Shown here in pieces: positions 1-11,204 of a stretch of 64,000 nucleotides of DNA (positions are counted from its first letter, which is position 1; every line of letters starts with the position of its first letter). The stretch spans positions 10,159,430 through 10,223,429 of the forward strand of contig CM057129.1 of assembly GCA_029964075.1 (NCBI GenBank). Direction: 5' to 3'. The DNA is from Patiria pectinifera. Its lineage: Eukaryota > Echinodermata > Asteroidea > Valvatida > Asterinidae. The notes under the pieces are model-generated. The model saw nothing but the letters and a program-made list of their open reading frames with translations, did not search any database and was not told the DNA's origin. Both the position numbers and the translations under genes were made by a program.

Positions 1-190
1 AGTGAAAAAAAAATGTGAAACTCAGTACATGCATAGAGCAACTCTTCATAAACATACCCAAGACATTTCATGACCAAAGGTCAAAGGGTTTTTGAATTAT
101 GGCTAATTAATTATTCATATGTATGAATGGCAATGTTGGTCTGTGTATACGATGTATATGAAAAAAATTAATTGTTCGGCCCTTTTAAGG
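1..190. mobile_element. piggyBac-like MITE, right part only
   Basis: About 150 bases closely match the interior of the complete element at 17255-17706. The right end has a diverged CCCTTTTAAGG followed by TTAA at 191-194, like the CCCTTTAGGG-TTAA end of the complete copy. The left end lies outside the window. It is non-coding; a piggyBac-type origin is inferred from the TTAA target. Confidence 0.45.
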
Positions 191-454
191 TTAAACTTTC
201 TTTCATGCACTTGGTGGATGGGTTTAGGCCTATTTACCGTTGTGCACCCTTTACCATCCTGCATGGGCGCGATTTGTTTTTCTCCCAAACGTTATCCGCA
301 TAATAAGTGTACGCTATGGCATTTTGAAATTTACTTTTCTAAGAACGTGAGAAGAAAATATAAATTAGAAAAAAAAATGAGTTCGAACGTAATGAAATTC
401 GGACTTTATTTCCCTTTAACAAAATATCCTCTCAAGCCTAAGGTTAGATAAAAA

Positions 455-555
455 AAAAAAAAATCGGGGACAAAACAACGGTGAATCGAACCTGCAACCT
501 CGCAATGCAAAATCACAACCCTATCGACTGAGCTATCGCACTGCTCGCCAAAATG
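455..555 (-). mobile_element. tRNA-derived SINE head
   Basis: Read on the minus strand, the stretch has a box A-like TAGCTCAGTCGATAGGG (about 519-535) and a box B-like GGTTCGATTCA (about 482-492), spaced as in a tRNA. An A-rich run lies at 452-464 on the plus strand (T-rich on the minus strand). No convincing cloverleaf with a paired acceptor stem can be drawn, so it is read as a SINE head or tRNA pseudogene, not a working tRNA gene. Confidence 0.5.
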
Positions 556-649
556 TGGGGGAAAATATAATTATATACCTGCCTACGTATCATAAAAGTA
601 TCATAGAGGGCGCTAAACAACCATGTATGTGGGTGTAGTTTAGGAAAAG

Positions 650-2040
650 AAAATTCGCATCCGGGGCCATGGTTGACCACGATGGGAACGTACAGCAAAG
701 CTATTTTTACTGAAATAAATCTGCCAACGGATATTTAAAAATTGCGGAAGAACATGTTTTACTGGTAATAATAATAAGGTCCGCCTTTTGGCGGCCAAGT
801 GCCCGGAGAAAAAAACCTGTCGCATGTCAGATTTGTTTTGCCGATGAACCCCTCCCTCCTGCGAAAATTCCTGGATCCGCCCCTGCACACACCCACCTCC
901 CCCATGCACGTGGCGATGACCCTGGCCCTAACATACCCGGCGTCTGTAAGATGAGCGTGTGAGGAAATCGTACAGCTTTCACCCTATTCAGCCTCTCCCA
1001 CCAATGCTCTCCCTCTCATTCTCACCCATCTCCCATTAATCTGCGAAACGCAACCACCTTATCTCTATCACCCTCCAAACCCAAGCCAACCCGAACACCC
1101 TGCCCATCACAGGAGGATGCAGAACAACACTGTCGGTGGGCTTCCGGTTGTGTTGGGGGAGAGGGGGAGGGGGCAAAGATACATGGGCCTGACATCCAGC
1201 ATTTTTCATTTCTCATTTTGTTCTGTCTACACGTTTTAGCATTTTAAAAATCCGTGGGGTAAATGGGATAAGTAGACTACACCATCGTCTTAGTGCCATT
1301 CATTGTTCTTGATGAATTATTGAAAGATATGTAACAATCGGCATCATATTTTGCTCCCCGCCCCTCATCTTCAATCCCTAACCCCCTCGACACCACTAAT
1401 CATTCATCCTCCACCCCATCCATCCTCAACCAATGTTAACCCGGCCTTTATTAACACGATCCCCAAATCTAGAACTCAAAACAAACAAAAATGGACAAAA
1501 ATACAGCTAATTAACTGACTATGTTTGCAATAATTTGTAATGTCAAAGGGATAAGAAATGTTATCTATAATCACAGATTTAAGTGCTTAATAAGAAATTA
1601 TTTTGTTCGCAAGAGTCAGACTGGGATTTGCTCGTTCATTTTAAAGACAAACTTTCTCTGTAGGTTTACTTTCTTGAGAGGAATTGGATGGAATGTATTA
1701 CGATTGCGACAAGGTTTTCCACATTGTTAAAAGCTAAATTTTCAATTAAAGTAATGTTCAAAATACAGTCATTGAGTATCTATATTCGATACTGATTACA
1801 TGTTATATGATTAATTTATGTGGTTAAATAAGTTACGCTATTAAACACAGCACATCCTCAAATGTATACTTGGGAAAAAATGTTTCTTAGAATCAAATAT
1901 ATACTATAGAATCATAATGCGTAATCTGTTGATATAGTGTCACATTATCAACTCAAATTATATTAAATCGTAAACAATGTCAACATAGTGAAAGCTCTAA
2001 AACTCAACTTTTAACATGAACAAAAACTCATTTACACATG
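650..2040. repeat. Diverged duplicate of block 33915-35590
   Basis: This stretch matches 33915-35590 in order and orientation: the same TTGACCACGATGGGAACG start, the same pyrimidine-rich middle with CCACCT and ACTACACCATCGTCTTAG landmarks, and the same AT-rich end with TAGTGTCACATTA. The later copy has a SINE inserted. A hAT-like terminus, CCTGGATCCGCCCCTG (870-885), lies inside this copy. No coding region is visible. The two copies lie just outside the two ends of the C1q tandem array. Confidence 0.65.
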
Positions 2041-2329
2041 TATGACATGATATACAATAAAGTGATTCACAAAAGTTGAGAGTTCTTGGTTCACTGTGGC
2101 GCAATTTGAAACTCTTGTTTTTTCTAGAAAAAAAGTTTCCGAGGATAAATAAATGATATCACCAGGCTTCATTTAATCTCTAGCTGTATACGGTATGCGA
2201 AATGCAAATAAAAAACAAAACAACAACAATATTTTTTAAAACATGCATTTGTTACTTGCCAGACAGGCTATTGTAACGGTTTATGTGTTGTTGTTTTTTT
2301 CATACGATTACCAGTTTAAGAAATAACGA

Positions 2330-2700
2330 TATATATGCAGAAGGAAGGGTCGTACGCCCATACTTCAGGAACTACGTGGGCTCTCGGTTACGGTGCGGAA
2401 AGAATTCAAGATTCTCCAGTACTTTTCAAACTTATCGGCCATGGTGAGGCAGCGCTACGGTACTTCACAGAGTAAACATCAGTTCATGCGTTTAACATTC
2501 CCACTAAAAGCTGTGATGTGGTTCAGTTTAACCTTCCTAAAGTTCGTCCAAAGCCTGGCAAGGCATACGGTGACCGTGCAGACTTCCACGTTATTTGAGC
2601 AAAAAATAATGAATTTGAAGGTTTTTTTTCAATCGCAGCTAAAACATTCTTTTTCAAAAGTCATATATTTAACATCTTTTTCAATATAACTGTTTTTTAC
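2330..2700 (+). pseudogene. Degenerate LINE reverse transcriptase C-terminus (unit A)
   Basis: The plus strand keeps a broken LQEL-W-L...EFKIL signature at about 2362-2415, the conserved end of the reverse transcriptase ORF in CR1/L2/RTE-type LINEs. A FFQSQLKHSF-like tail follows near 2625-2655. Frames are broken throughout. Homologous remnants lie in units B (10615-10960) and C (20495-20790), so this LINE end was there before the triplication. Confidence 0.5.
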
Positions 2701-2913
2701 GCAGTTTTGATGTCTTGTAAAGCGTTTTGATACTTGAATGTAAAATGCTTTGTATTAAGAATCAATTATCTTTCTTATTATCATGACATTTAACATTTTT
2801 CTTTTAATTCATTGGTTACTGTTTTGGCAAAATGAAAAGCGAAACCAAAACAGTGCAGCACTACCCTTGTGTATTCATGCGTTGTGATTTAAATTTATTT
2901 ATTTATTATTTAT

Positions 2914-3741
2914 TTATTCGGAGAAAAGGAGGAAGCCACTGAATGAGGTGTAGTGAGAGGTGGAACCACTATGCACCCTACCGTACATTGTAAGATACAC
3001 CGTGTCTCCTCGCTGCAGGACCATCGCCGCGCTACCAGAAAACTGACCACGTTGACCAGATGTACCATGGGTACTTATCACCTTTTCATTGTTTTTAACA
3101 AGATGGAGATAAAGGTAACCACTATTATCATACTTAAGAACAGAAAACGTAAATACGTAGGTGCCCGGCACACTACATGTGAACGTGCCGGTCTCGAGAT
3201 CGAAGCTGGTACCCGGCAGAAGGGTCTCAGCCTCCTGGAAGGGCAAACGGGTGTCTTGACTCGAAGAGGTATCCGAGTTGCTCGTCCTCACCACGGTGAA
3301 TGCCACCCGCTGGTTGGAGTCGTCTGGTGTCTCCCCTGGCTCACCCTTCTGACCTTTGACACCAGTTTCCCCGGTTCCTCCAACGAATCCCGGTAGTCCT
3401 CTGGGACCTATCTTGCCGGGCAGACCAATCCCATCATCACCTTTAAACCCAGTGTTCCCAGGAGTTCCCCGCTCACCCATAGGGCCAATCTGTCCAATCT
3501 CACCTTTTTGACCTGCATCGCCCTTTGACCCCGGCTGACCGTACGGCCCCATCGGTCCTGCTGGCCCAGGCAGCCCTGGTATGCCGGGTATTGCAGCAGG
3601 TCCCTGGCAGCACTGCTGACACACCTGAGACGCAGGACCATCGCCATTCGAGGGAACCGGCCCAGTAACGGAAGCTCTGAGCTTGACAGAGTTACCCAGA
3701 AGGAGGGCGATTGACAGAATGGTGGCCACGCAGATCTTCAT
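2914..3741 (-). CDS. Secreted collagen-like C1q-domain protein A, coding exon
   Basis: Predicted protein of 275 residues. Residues 1-23 form a signal peptide ([17 protein letters not shown] and onward). Cys41, Cys44 and Cys45 form a CQQCCQ cluster suited to disulfide-linked trimers or oligomers. Residues 53-136 are Gly-X-Y collagen repeats with one GIG interruption at 104-106. Residues 145-275 are a C1q globular domain with the [11 protein letters not shown] core and FSGFLL end. The family comprises secreted pattern-recognition or complement-like proteins binding through the C1q head; the actual ligand is unknown. The start is fixed by a TTTTCTTTACAG acceptor directly before the ATG. The whole protein is in one exon. 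Several overlapping AATAAA motifs begin at the stop codon. Paralogues lie at 11205-12038 and 21003-21926 on the same strand. Confidence 0.9.
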   Translation of the reverse strand: MKICVATILSIALLLGNSVKLRASVTGPVPSNGDGPASQVCQQCCQGPAAIPGIPGLPGPAGPMGPYGQPGSKGDAGQKGEIGQIGPMGERGTPGNTGFKGDDGIGLPGKIGPRGLPGFVGGTGETGVKGQKGEPGETPDDSNQRVAFTVVRTSNSDTSSSQDTRLPFQEAETLLPGTSFDLETGTFTCSVPGTYVFTFSVLKYDNSGYLYLHLVKNNEKVISTHGTSGQRGQFSGSAAMVLQRGDTVYLTMYGRVHSGSTSHYTSFSGFLLFSE

Positions 3742-6700
3742 CTGTAAAGAAAACCAAATCGATGAGAAATAAAGAAAAAATGGTCTTACATAAACTTAAG
3801 AGTTTGCTAAGAAACACGTATGTCTTCATGATAATTTGGAGGATTCTTTATTCAGAGAATGTGGTCGGCGTAAAGACAGTGGCCTACAGTTTTATGAAAA
3901 GGTGTTTTATGAAAATGTGGCAATCCACATTATGATATAATCAAGTAAACATCACCACACCAACCTCGATGGTTCGTTCTTGAAGACTTGAAGATCTGGT
4001 CCAAGAAGAGATTACAAGGAGTTCAATGTAGGCTGAACAAAAATTAACAACGAAAACCGGTAACGTTTATACTTGAGTAAGGAATGAAATAATGTTATCA
4101 TTGGTTTGAATGAAATTGTGAGATTTTTTTTCATACTGATAAATCATCATTCGAAAACAGGAACAATTACACACTTATAAATAAAGGACAAATTATCATC
4201 TGAACCGTATTTTCCTGGCCGAATACCTCCAGCAAAACAGTATGTTTTAATGTGGCTATGTGAAAAAAAAAGACAGATTTATTATATTTATATTGGCCAG
4301 TTAATTTTTGTAATCACTATGTGGAAATTAAAAAAAACAATCGAAAAAGACAGAAAATCAATCAAATCTCTTTTCGCCAATATGATTGACGGTTAATGCA
4401 ATCTTCAATCTTTGGTATCTGTATCTCTCTTTTATTTCTTTCAGTTCTCTGATTTTTGTTTATTTAGTTTGTAAATTGTATGTAGGCATACACAAAAATA
4501 AAAAGAAGGTTTTTTTTTCCAGTGAACCCGGTGGCGATATGTCGAGTAATCTGCCTTTCTAAAAAAAAAGATGCAAAATCTAAATTGACAAGCTTCATAT
4601 ACAGAATTGCATGTCTGAGAACGACTTTGAATGATTTAGGAATTAGCAAACTGTTGTTATCTAGAAGCGCACAATTGAATTTGTATTGAACGAATTCAGC
4701 CGAAAATCCCACATTAATGATGGTCTTTAAATAATCTGTATGCTTCAAACAGGATTTCTAAGCAACGATTGGCCATTTGTCACGGTTTGACGGTGGTTGT
4801 AGGGGAGGGGGGTCCCTCACTTCTTGAAATATCACTGTCGCACCTTTGTTTTGAATCGAATGACGTGTTTTCTGTTTATAATGGTGACCAAAACGTTATC
4901 GGTGCATAAACAAACACAGTCTTCCGCCAAAATACTATGCTATTGTAACGCTAAATTGAGAGAAAATGTACAATAAGAACTACTCACTTGATGTAATGTT
5001 CTTGAATTTTACCACGAAAGAAGTCATCAACAGGTGAGCAGATTGCTGGCTTTTAAAAATGAGTTATTGAATTATTTTCTGCATTATTGATATGGGAAAA
5101 CCGATCTCATACCAGTGAAGTATAGTGGCGGAAATAATTACAGGTGGACCACCGCAGTTAAGTTACAGTCGTTACAAAAAGGATTGTTTCCCCAGTGGTG
5201 GGGAATCAGCGCACCTGTTTGGCTATTAACATCAGCCACATCTGTTTGTCAATCACGAATGTGTCTAGGAAAATCTTTAAGGTTTAAGAAAATCTGTTCC
5301 ATTATTGGAAACCTTAAACACTGAAAATATTGGGGTTTTTTTCAAAAATATATTTAACAGAATCTACGTGACATTCTCAGTGGAACCCTGCCTGCAAACA
5401 TGGCTGAATTCATCTGAAAGCTGGTGCTTCAAACGTTGAAGTCGGACAGCAGAACAGACAGCCCTAATAATTTGTACAAACATCAACTATTTACATGATT
5501 CCTAGAAAAGAATCCAGGCAGATAAAGCAATTTGGACTTGAATAAAACTGTGTGTGTAATAATGATCTGGTCCGTTTGTATTTGCGCCCTCTAGTCTATT
5601 CTGATCTGTGACACTTTTATCGTGTAATGTTTGAAAGTAAAACTTGATCAAACTTGATCAAACCGAAATGACGCACTGTGAACTAGTGAAATGACACAGT
5701 TTAAAAACAAAGCGCAAAAGGTATTGAAATTATCCCAATTTTAAATAACACAACATAAGACAGGATGTTTGAGATGTCCCGATTCTCTTTATACGTTCTT
5801 CCGTGGCCAACTTCCGCGTAACCTTTTATCCTGAATCAGTCAGAGTGATTGCCGGAAAAAAGGTGAGCGCATAGCATCGGGATCATATGTTTGATACAAT
5901 AAACAGGGAAAACTAGCAAGAAATTAAGGGTCTGAATGGTCATACTGATATGATGGGTCAAGTGTCAAACTTTTGCAAGATTTCTTTCTTTTAACAAAAA
6001 AAAAGGTTTTAATTTATCATCTGAAATATTGTGCAAGTGCGTGAACCTCAATAACAATATATATATGGAACTTCATGTAATATGCTCTTCAAAACCTTCA
6101 GCCAGGTATGACTGGAAAACTGGCGAACCTAAATGGCAATAAAAACTATAAAACTTCCATGAATTTATAGTGAGCTATCGGTAGAAAAAGAATTCAAGTA
6201 AGTTTCTAAGAGCTAGAGAAATCAGTCAAAATTGTGGACAATTGTTTGTTGAGAGTGCACCATGGAAGTAGCAGCGATAATATCGTCAGACAGGAATTCC
6301 TTATTCCGAACAAATAAAATAAAAAACCTGATTAGTTTGCTCTTAGCTTTTATTGCATGAAACTTTGGCCTCACAAAATGTTGGTATGAATCTGTAGCAA
6401 CTGTTCAGACTAAGAGCTAATTCAGCTATGTTAGGCCAAACAAAAAAAGTCTCCGATTTCTTGTATGCGCTCGCGTCTCCGTAGCCATGCGCGTCGGCAA
6501 AATGAAAAAAAAAATCAATGAAAGATGATGTCTCAAAACCCCCAAGCTCACTGGTTCGACTGGAATCCTGCTGCTGCACAATTTTAACGTGTTTTTAGAT
6601 GAGGTTATGATCGAGAATGAGCTTTATGTGGCCTCTCTAGTCTCCCATAATATTTGCACTAAATTTAGTCGGGCACCATTTGCAGTCATCTGCCGACATT

Positions 6701-6998
6701 TGAAGCAAAACAAAAACCAGGTATAAAAAAAAAACCTCGCCGCACCACTTTTTGGGCAAGCTCCATACCAGAAACCCGAGACTTTTTTTTTGGCCTTATA
6801 TACATTATAATATCTGGTGATTATTCAAGCACCTATCGATAAGTTATCGAGTTAACGTATGGAAACGGGATCATCATGGTCAGAAATATTTACAGCGCAC
6901 TGTTTTGGCTATAAGCACATTTTTGTCAATATCATAAATCAATAAGATCAATCGCAAAGTTGGAAGAATTATCGTAAAAGATTGTTTCAAACACTCAC
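3742..6998 (-). other. Inferred first intron of C1q gene A
   Basis: The stretch runs from a GTGAGTGT donor at 6998 to the CAG acceptor at 3742, 3257 bases. It holds no other supported gene. It contains the PIF-like MITE at 6434-6795 and stretches conserved in the other units, such as 3955-4030. The short conserved stretch there could be an extra non-coding exon, but the sequence does not prove it. Confidence 0.55.
6434..6795. mobile_element. PIF/Harbinger-like MITE, copy 1
   Basis: 362 bases with terminal inverted repeats starting GGCCAAACAAAAAAAGTCTC and ending GAGACTTTTTTTTTGGCC, flanked by TTA at 6431-6433 and 6796-6798. Units B (about 15420-15460) and C (about 25525-25560) lack it and show the uninterrupted flank. 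A second copy is at 42592-42967. The 3-bp TTA target duplication and GGCC ends suit PIF/Harbinger; it encodes nothing. Confidence 0.75.
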
Positions 6999-7078
6999 CG
7001 TGCAATTCTTGTTCGATCTTGCAAACAGTGCTCTCGGGTTGTTGTCTGGACGTGAACCTGAGCTGCAGTCGTTGTGAG
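6999..7078 (-). other. Inferred 5' UTR exon 1 of C1q gene A
   Basis: On the minus strand this conserved stretch ends AATTGCACG just before a GTGAGTGT donor at 6998. The same donor and exon end occur in units B and C. The right boundary (transcription start near 7072-7078) is inferred from the TATA box at 7101-7108. It has no ATG in this copy, so translation should begin at the coding exon. Confidence 0.55.
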
Positions 7079-7094
7079 AAGTGAGCCGGCAGCT

Positions 7095-7420
7095 TGTGAC
7101 TTAAATATTGACGTCGATTTCCCGAAAAGTGACTGAGGAACTTGCATGCCCGGTTTGTGATTGGCCCCTGCGCGCTGTCACTCACACATCACCGACTCGC
7201 TCCATATTTGTGAGACGGAAATTATGTTAATGCTACATTGCCACACGTTAAACCTGAAGCTTGTATCACCGACACTCAAATAGACGCATCTAATTGGTGG
7301 AATGATAGTATGGATGTTGGTGACACATTCAAACACGTGGATTGTGATTGGCACCTGTCAATCACAGACCACTCACTTGTGGTCACCGACTTGTTGGGTG
7401 ACTAACTCTGATTGGTGGAT
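7095..7420 (-). promoter_or_regulatory. TATA/CCAAT promoter of C1q gene A
   Basis: Minus-strand ATATTTAA at 7101-7108 lies about 25-30 bases before the inferred start, with a CRE-like CGACGTCA next to it (plus TGACGTCG, about 7109-7116). Four CCAAT boxes (plus ATTGG) lie at about 7160, 7293, 7350 and 7413. The arrangement recurs in the other two units although surrounding spacers have drifted. The promoter role is inferred from position and conservation. Confidence 0.55.
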
Positions 7421-7429
7421 AGAATAATG

Positions 7430-8270
7430 ACGTACATCGGCCATACGTGATTCAATCAGTGTTTGTTTTGTGCTTCGTGTTATTTAAAGGAGCCACGCAT
7501 TTGGTGGCTAGTAATTTGTCATCAGGTTATGCAGTCTACATTTTGATAGAAAAACAAAGGTGAAATGAGTTTAGCTTGAAAACAAAAAGTACTAAGAACT
7601 TGAATATAACGTGGGCATAATATCCGGTCCATGTACAGTTGCCGCCCTCTAACGGTGATAGTATACTTATTTTGCGCAAAAAATAACCATTAATCTATAC
7701 CCGACCACGGTCAAACGCGTGCTCAGCCAGGCCACCTTTTCGGCAAACAATCGAACTCGCACCTGCAGACCGCCCCCCTCTCGCTAATTGAGGTCCTCCC
7801 ACCTCCGCTTATTGAGCCCAGCCTACATGCATACCAAAACCAAACACAGAAATATGCCGACCCAATCTTGACCTCGCCCAACCAAACCCAATCTCAAACT
7901 CACCCAACTGTTTCGATCCAACCATGTGAAACCGATTTCTTTCCTTAACAAATCCCCAACCTCCAATAGCCTAAGGACGCATCCCCAAGAACCCCCGCTC
8001 TCATCATATTGTCCACCTCCTAACCACCCTGGGCAGCCCACGGCGGATCCTGAACCACAAAATGTATGCTAAGGCGGTTTGAGGTTGGGGGTGTTTGTTA
8101 ATCCCAGGGTGCTGTTGTTCTCCTCTCCATTAAAATTTCCACCAAGAGGAAGAGGATGAGTAAATCGATTTTACAAAAGTCATGTCATAGTAGCTCTTTT
8201 AAAATGATAAATTGTTTCCCATTAATGTGCCCGTTTTAATTCGCTGTAAAGACGTATCAAATCCGCCTTG
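7430..8270. other. Spacer upstream of C1q promoter A, no gene
   Basis: C-rich and low-complexity stretch. It is shared with units B (about 16080-17250) and C (about 26170-26960). No coding region is supported; apparent open frames follow base bias and are not conserved. Confidence 0.5.
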
Positions 8271-8278
8271 CTGGTAGA

Positions 8279-8516
8279 CAGCGGCGTAGCCAGGTGGGTG
8301 GGGGAGGGGTGGGGTGTAGTGGGCTTGGGCTTACACGCACTAAACGAAAATAATGTCCCGCAGTCGCCCCCCCCCCCTCGGAAATAATAATTCCCATACA
8401 TGACCATGAGGTTATAAGGTATAACAGAATCCCCCCCCCTCCCCTTTCCCTCCCACTGTAGTAATATGTTGCACCTCCACCAATCCCCCATGGTGGGAAC
8501 TCTGGCTACACTGCTG
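8279..8516. mobile_element. hAT-like MITE (unit A)
   Basis: 238 bases with ends CAGCGGCGTAGCCAG and TGGCTACACTGCTG (imperfect inverted repeats). The left target duplication is CTGGTAGA (8271-8278). On the right the same 8-mer follows but is split by a 5-base insertion (CTGGT-CTAGT-AGA). The unit B copy (17741-17974) has a clean 8-bp duplication, so insertion preceded duplication. An 8-bp target and CAG ends suit hAT. Confidence 0.7.
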
Positions 8517-8519
8517 CTG

Positions 8520-10060
8520 GTCTAGTAGACCGGTTCCGGTTTCCTATAATATTATCATCGAGTCTAAAAACGGAGGTGGGGACCCATGCAGTCTACACCG
8601 CAAGAAACGAATACATGTCAGGCCACAAATTAAATAAATATAAACTAGAAATGTCTAAAGTTCCAGGTTATGAAGCCTATTTTACAAACAAAAGACTAAA
8701 CGTGGGCCGATTGTTTTGGTCGGCGGCTTATTCACAAGTGAATAACCTTTGTAGCCTTTAAAGCAATCTATTCTTCGGGGCAAAACTCCAGGGGGAAAAA
8801 GATGGGCCTGTAATAAACTAAATATTCACTACGTGTACGTGTTTTGGGTTGATTTTCTAGGTCGATTTCATTTAAATTTCTTTACTTCTTGTTCTTTAAA
8901 GTGAGAAGGGGCCGTTTTGATGTCTCAAATCATGACGACAAACGCCGCCTATTTTTCTCCTTTGTGGTGGACTTTTATTTGATGACAGGATGCGTCTCAA
9001 CAAAATAACCTGATTATCATTATAAATCTTGAGCTTTTATTTTGTAATTAATGAAGCAATAAAAGACATGGTTTATTTATTTTTGAATAAGCTTTCAAAA
9101 TGATGGGGTGGGATTTGACAATCCATCACGATTTTTTTTTTTGCACGTTACAGTCCTTAATTCAGTGATAAGCTAAGTTGAAAATGTATATCAAAAGTCG
9201 CTAATGTGTAATGTATTCCTATCGATCGATGTACCGAAGCTACAGTGCTATTAAAACAAACCATTCAATGCACACAATTCTACATATTTGACTGTTTTTG
9301 ATGCAGCATCGTTCATCTAAATATTTATGCTACTTTCAGAAGGCACATGTTGACTTTGCTATATTTTTTTAAATACTGCTAAGATCAAATTATAAAAGAG
9401 GTCTTTTAAAATATACAGCAAAAATGATTCAATGCAGTGCAAATTTGAGCTATTTATAAAACTATTATTTTGGGCACATTGCAAAAAATTAAAACTAAAG
9501 AAATTTTTGTCACGTACTTGTATGTCCATGCATTTATGATACGCTCTGTGAGAGACACCAACTACACGTTCCATGAGTTACAGTGTGTATTAAAATGGCG
9601 GCGCCCATGCCATAAGTTCGTGTGAAGACTCGGTGAGTTCGTTCCATTATTTGCTGGTTTGAAAGGACCCATAAAGACAACAATACTCTTTTTTAACTTT
9701 CCAAACACCAGTAAAACCTTTTTTTTTAAAATAACATACATTCATAACTTCACTTTGATAATTGTGTTATCTGATTGTGAAAATTGGGTGCACTAAAAAC
9801 AGAGTCGGAAATAGCCAAATATCTCTACAAAGTGACATCAGATCATGAACCACTCCAAAAACTATTAATATAGCAACAATACAGTTCAAACAAAAAGCTT
9901 GTTCGAGCTTGAACTAAACTCTAATGTAAAAAAAAGTGTATGTATACAGTTTTTCAGAAACAAAGCATTTTATATTACAAAGGGATGCGCTTTGATACAG
10001 GCCGTGGTTGGTAATATGAAAAAGGTACGTAACGTCACCCATTTATATACAATACATTTG
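8520..10060. other. AT-rich spacer between units A and B, no gene
   Basis: Homologous to the spacer of unit B (17983-19985, there enlarged by insertions) and in part to 56085-57215. No supported coding region, RNA gene or promoter is seen. Confidence 0.5.
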
Positions 10061-10614
10061 CTTCTGCGGTGCAATTCAAATTAATACGTTTTCAGCGAGA
10101 AACAAAATCTTTCCGAGGATTAAATAATGACTCGGGGCGAGTCTCCACCCACCTAAGAATAACCCAACCGGTGCAGAAATATGTACGTTTCAAAATCGTC
10201 ATCACTTATTATGCATGTTCACATAACAAAGTGAACAACATATTTTCTTAAATATTTTATTTGTTCGTATGTTATTAAAACTTTATTAACAATATTTCAT
10301 GCCACAGTGGATACAAATATAATTGTTGTCAACAATTTTAATGCATACTTGTTTGATATCTCTCAAAACTTTTCTACGAAAAGCTAATTTTTACGAGCAC
10401 TCAAAATTGTAAATTCATTGCCTATACGGAACTGTGCGGTGCAAATGTAAACAAATGCATTATTTATTCAACCATGCATCTAAATTCCCGATTAGATTAT
10501 AGGAACAGATTATTTCTTATTTATTGGTTCATATGATTACTAGCTTAAGAAATGACAACATATTTAGAATGCTGCTGTCCGACTGGTTATCCCAAGAAGG
10601 ATAGATCGTCAAGC

Positions 10615-10960
10615 GGACATGCATCCATACTTCAGGAACTACATTGGCTCCCGGTTATAAATACGGTAAGGGTTGAATTCAAGATCTTTTGTTAGTTTTC
10701 AGACTTATCCGTCGAGTTGAGATCAGTTCATGAGTTTAACATTCGCACTAAAAGCTGCGACGGGGTTAAGTTCAGCCACCCTAAAGTTTGTCCAAAGCCT
10801 ACCAAGGCATACAGGGATTGTGCTTTTACCATGTATACATCTGGGGAACAGACTTGCAGCTGTATTGAGAAATATTTATGAATTTGGAATTTTCAATCAC
10901 GGCTTAAAATATTTTCTTCTAAAAATTCGAGTTTTATTTTTATCTTATTTTTAATGATTT
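10615..10960 (+). pseudogene. Degenerate LINE reverse transcriptase C-terminus (unit B)
   Basis: This is the best preserved of the three: the plus strand reads LQELHWLPV, then VEFKI after a small break, the hallmark of the end of a CR1/L2/RTE-type LINE ORF2. A tail resembling EFGIFNHGLKYFLL follows near 10875-10920. No full reading frame remains. Confidence 0.6.
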
Positions 10961-11204
10961 AAAAGTAGTAGTGTTGATGTTTTGTAAACCGTTTTGATAT
11001 GTCAATGCTAAACATGTATTTAAAATTAATAATTTTTATCATACCTGTTATTGGTATCTGTAGGAGACATTTTGTTTATTATTATTAAATTGAACACTAT
11101 TTCTGTTAAATCATTGGTCATTGTTTCGGCAAAATAAAAAAACGAACATTTTGTTGGGGGGAAGCACTGCTCCTGTATATTCATGCGTGGTGATTATTTA
11201 TTAA

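Larger units (their letters stand above)
2100..10060. repeat. Tandem duplication unit A
   Basis: First of three homologous segments (A about 2100-10060, B about 10070-19985, C about 19990-26960). Shared landmarks in order are a degenerate LINE 3' end, a C1q coding exon, a large intron, a 5' exon with TATA/CCAAT promoter, a C-rich block and, in A and B, a hAT-like MITE and an AT-rich spacer. Coding exons are much more alike than spacers. Boundaries are approximate because they were read by eye. Confidence 0.75.

Noticed and set aside
3955..4035. Additional small 5' exon in the C1q introns
   Set aside because: Conserved in all units with acceptor- and donor-like bases at the edges, but the donor (GTTGGT) is weak and nothing shows that it is transcribed separately; left as intron.
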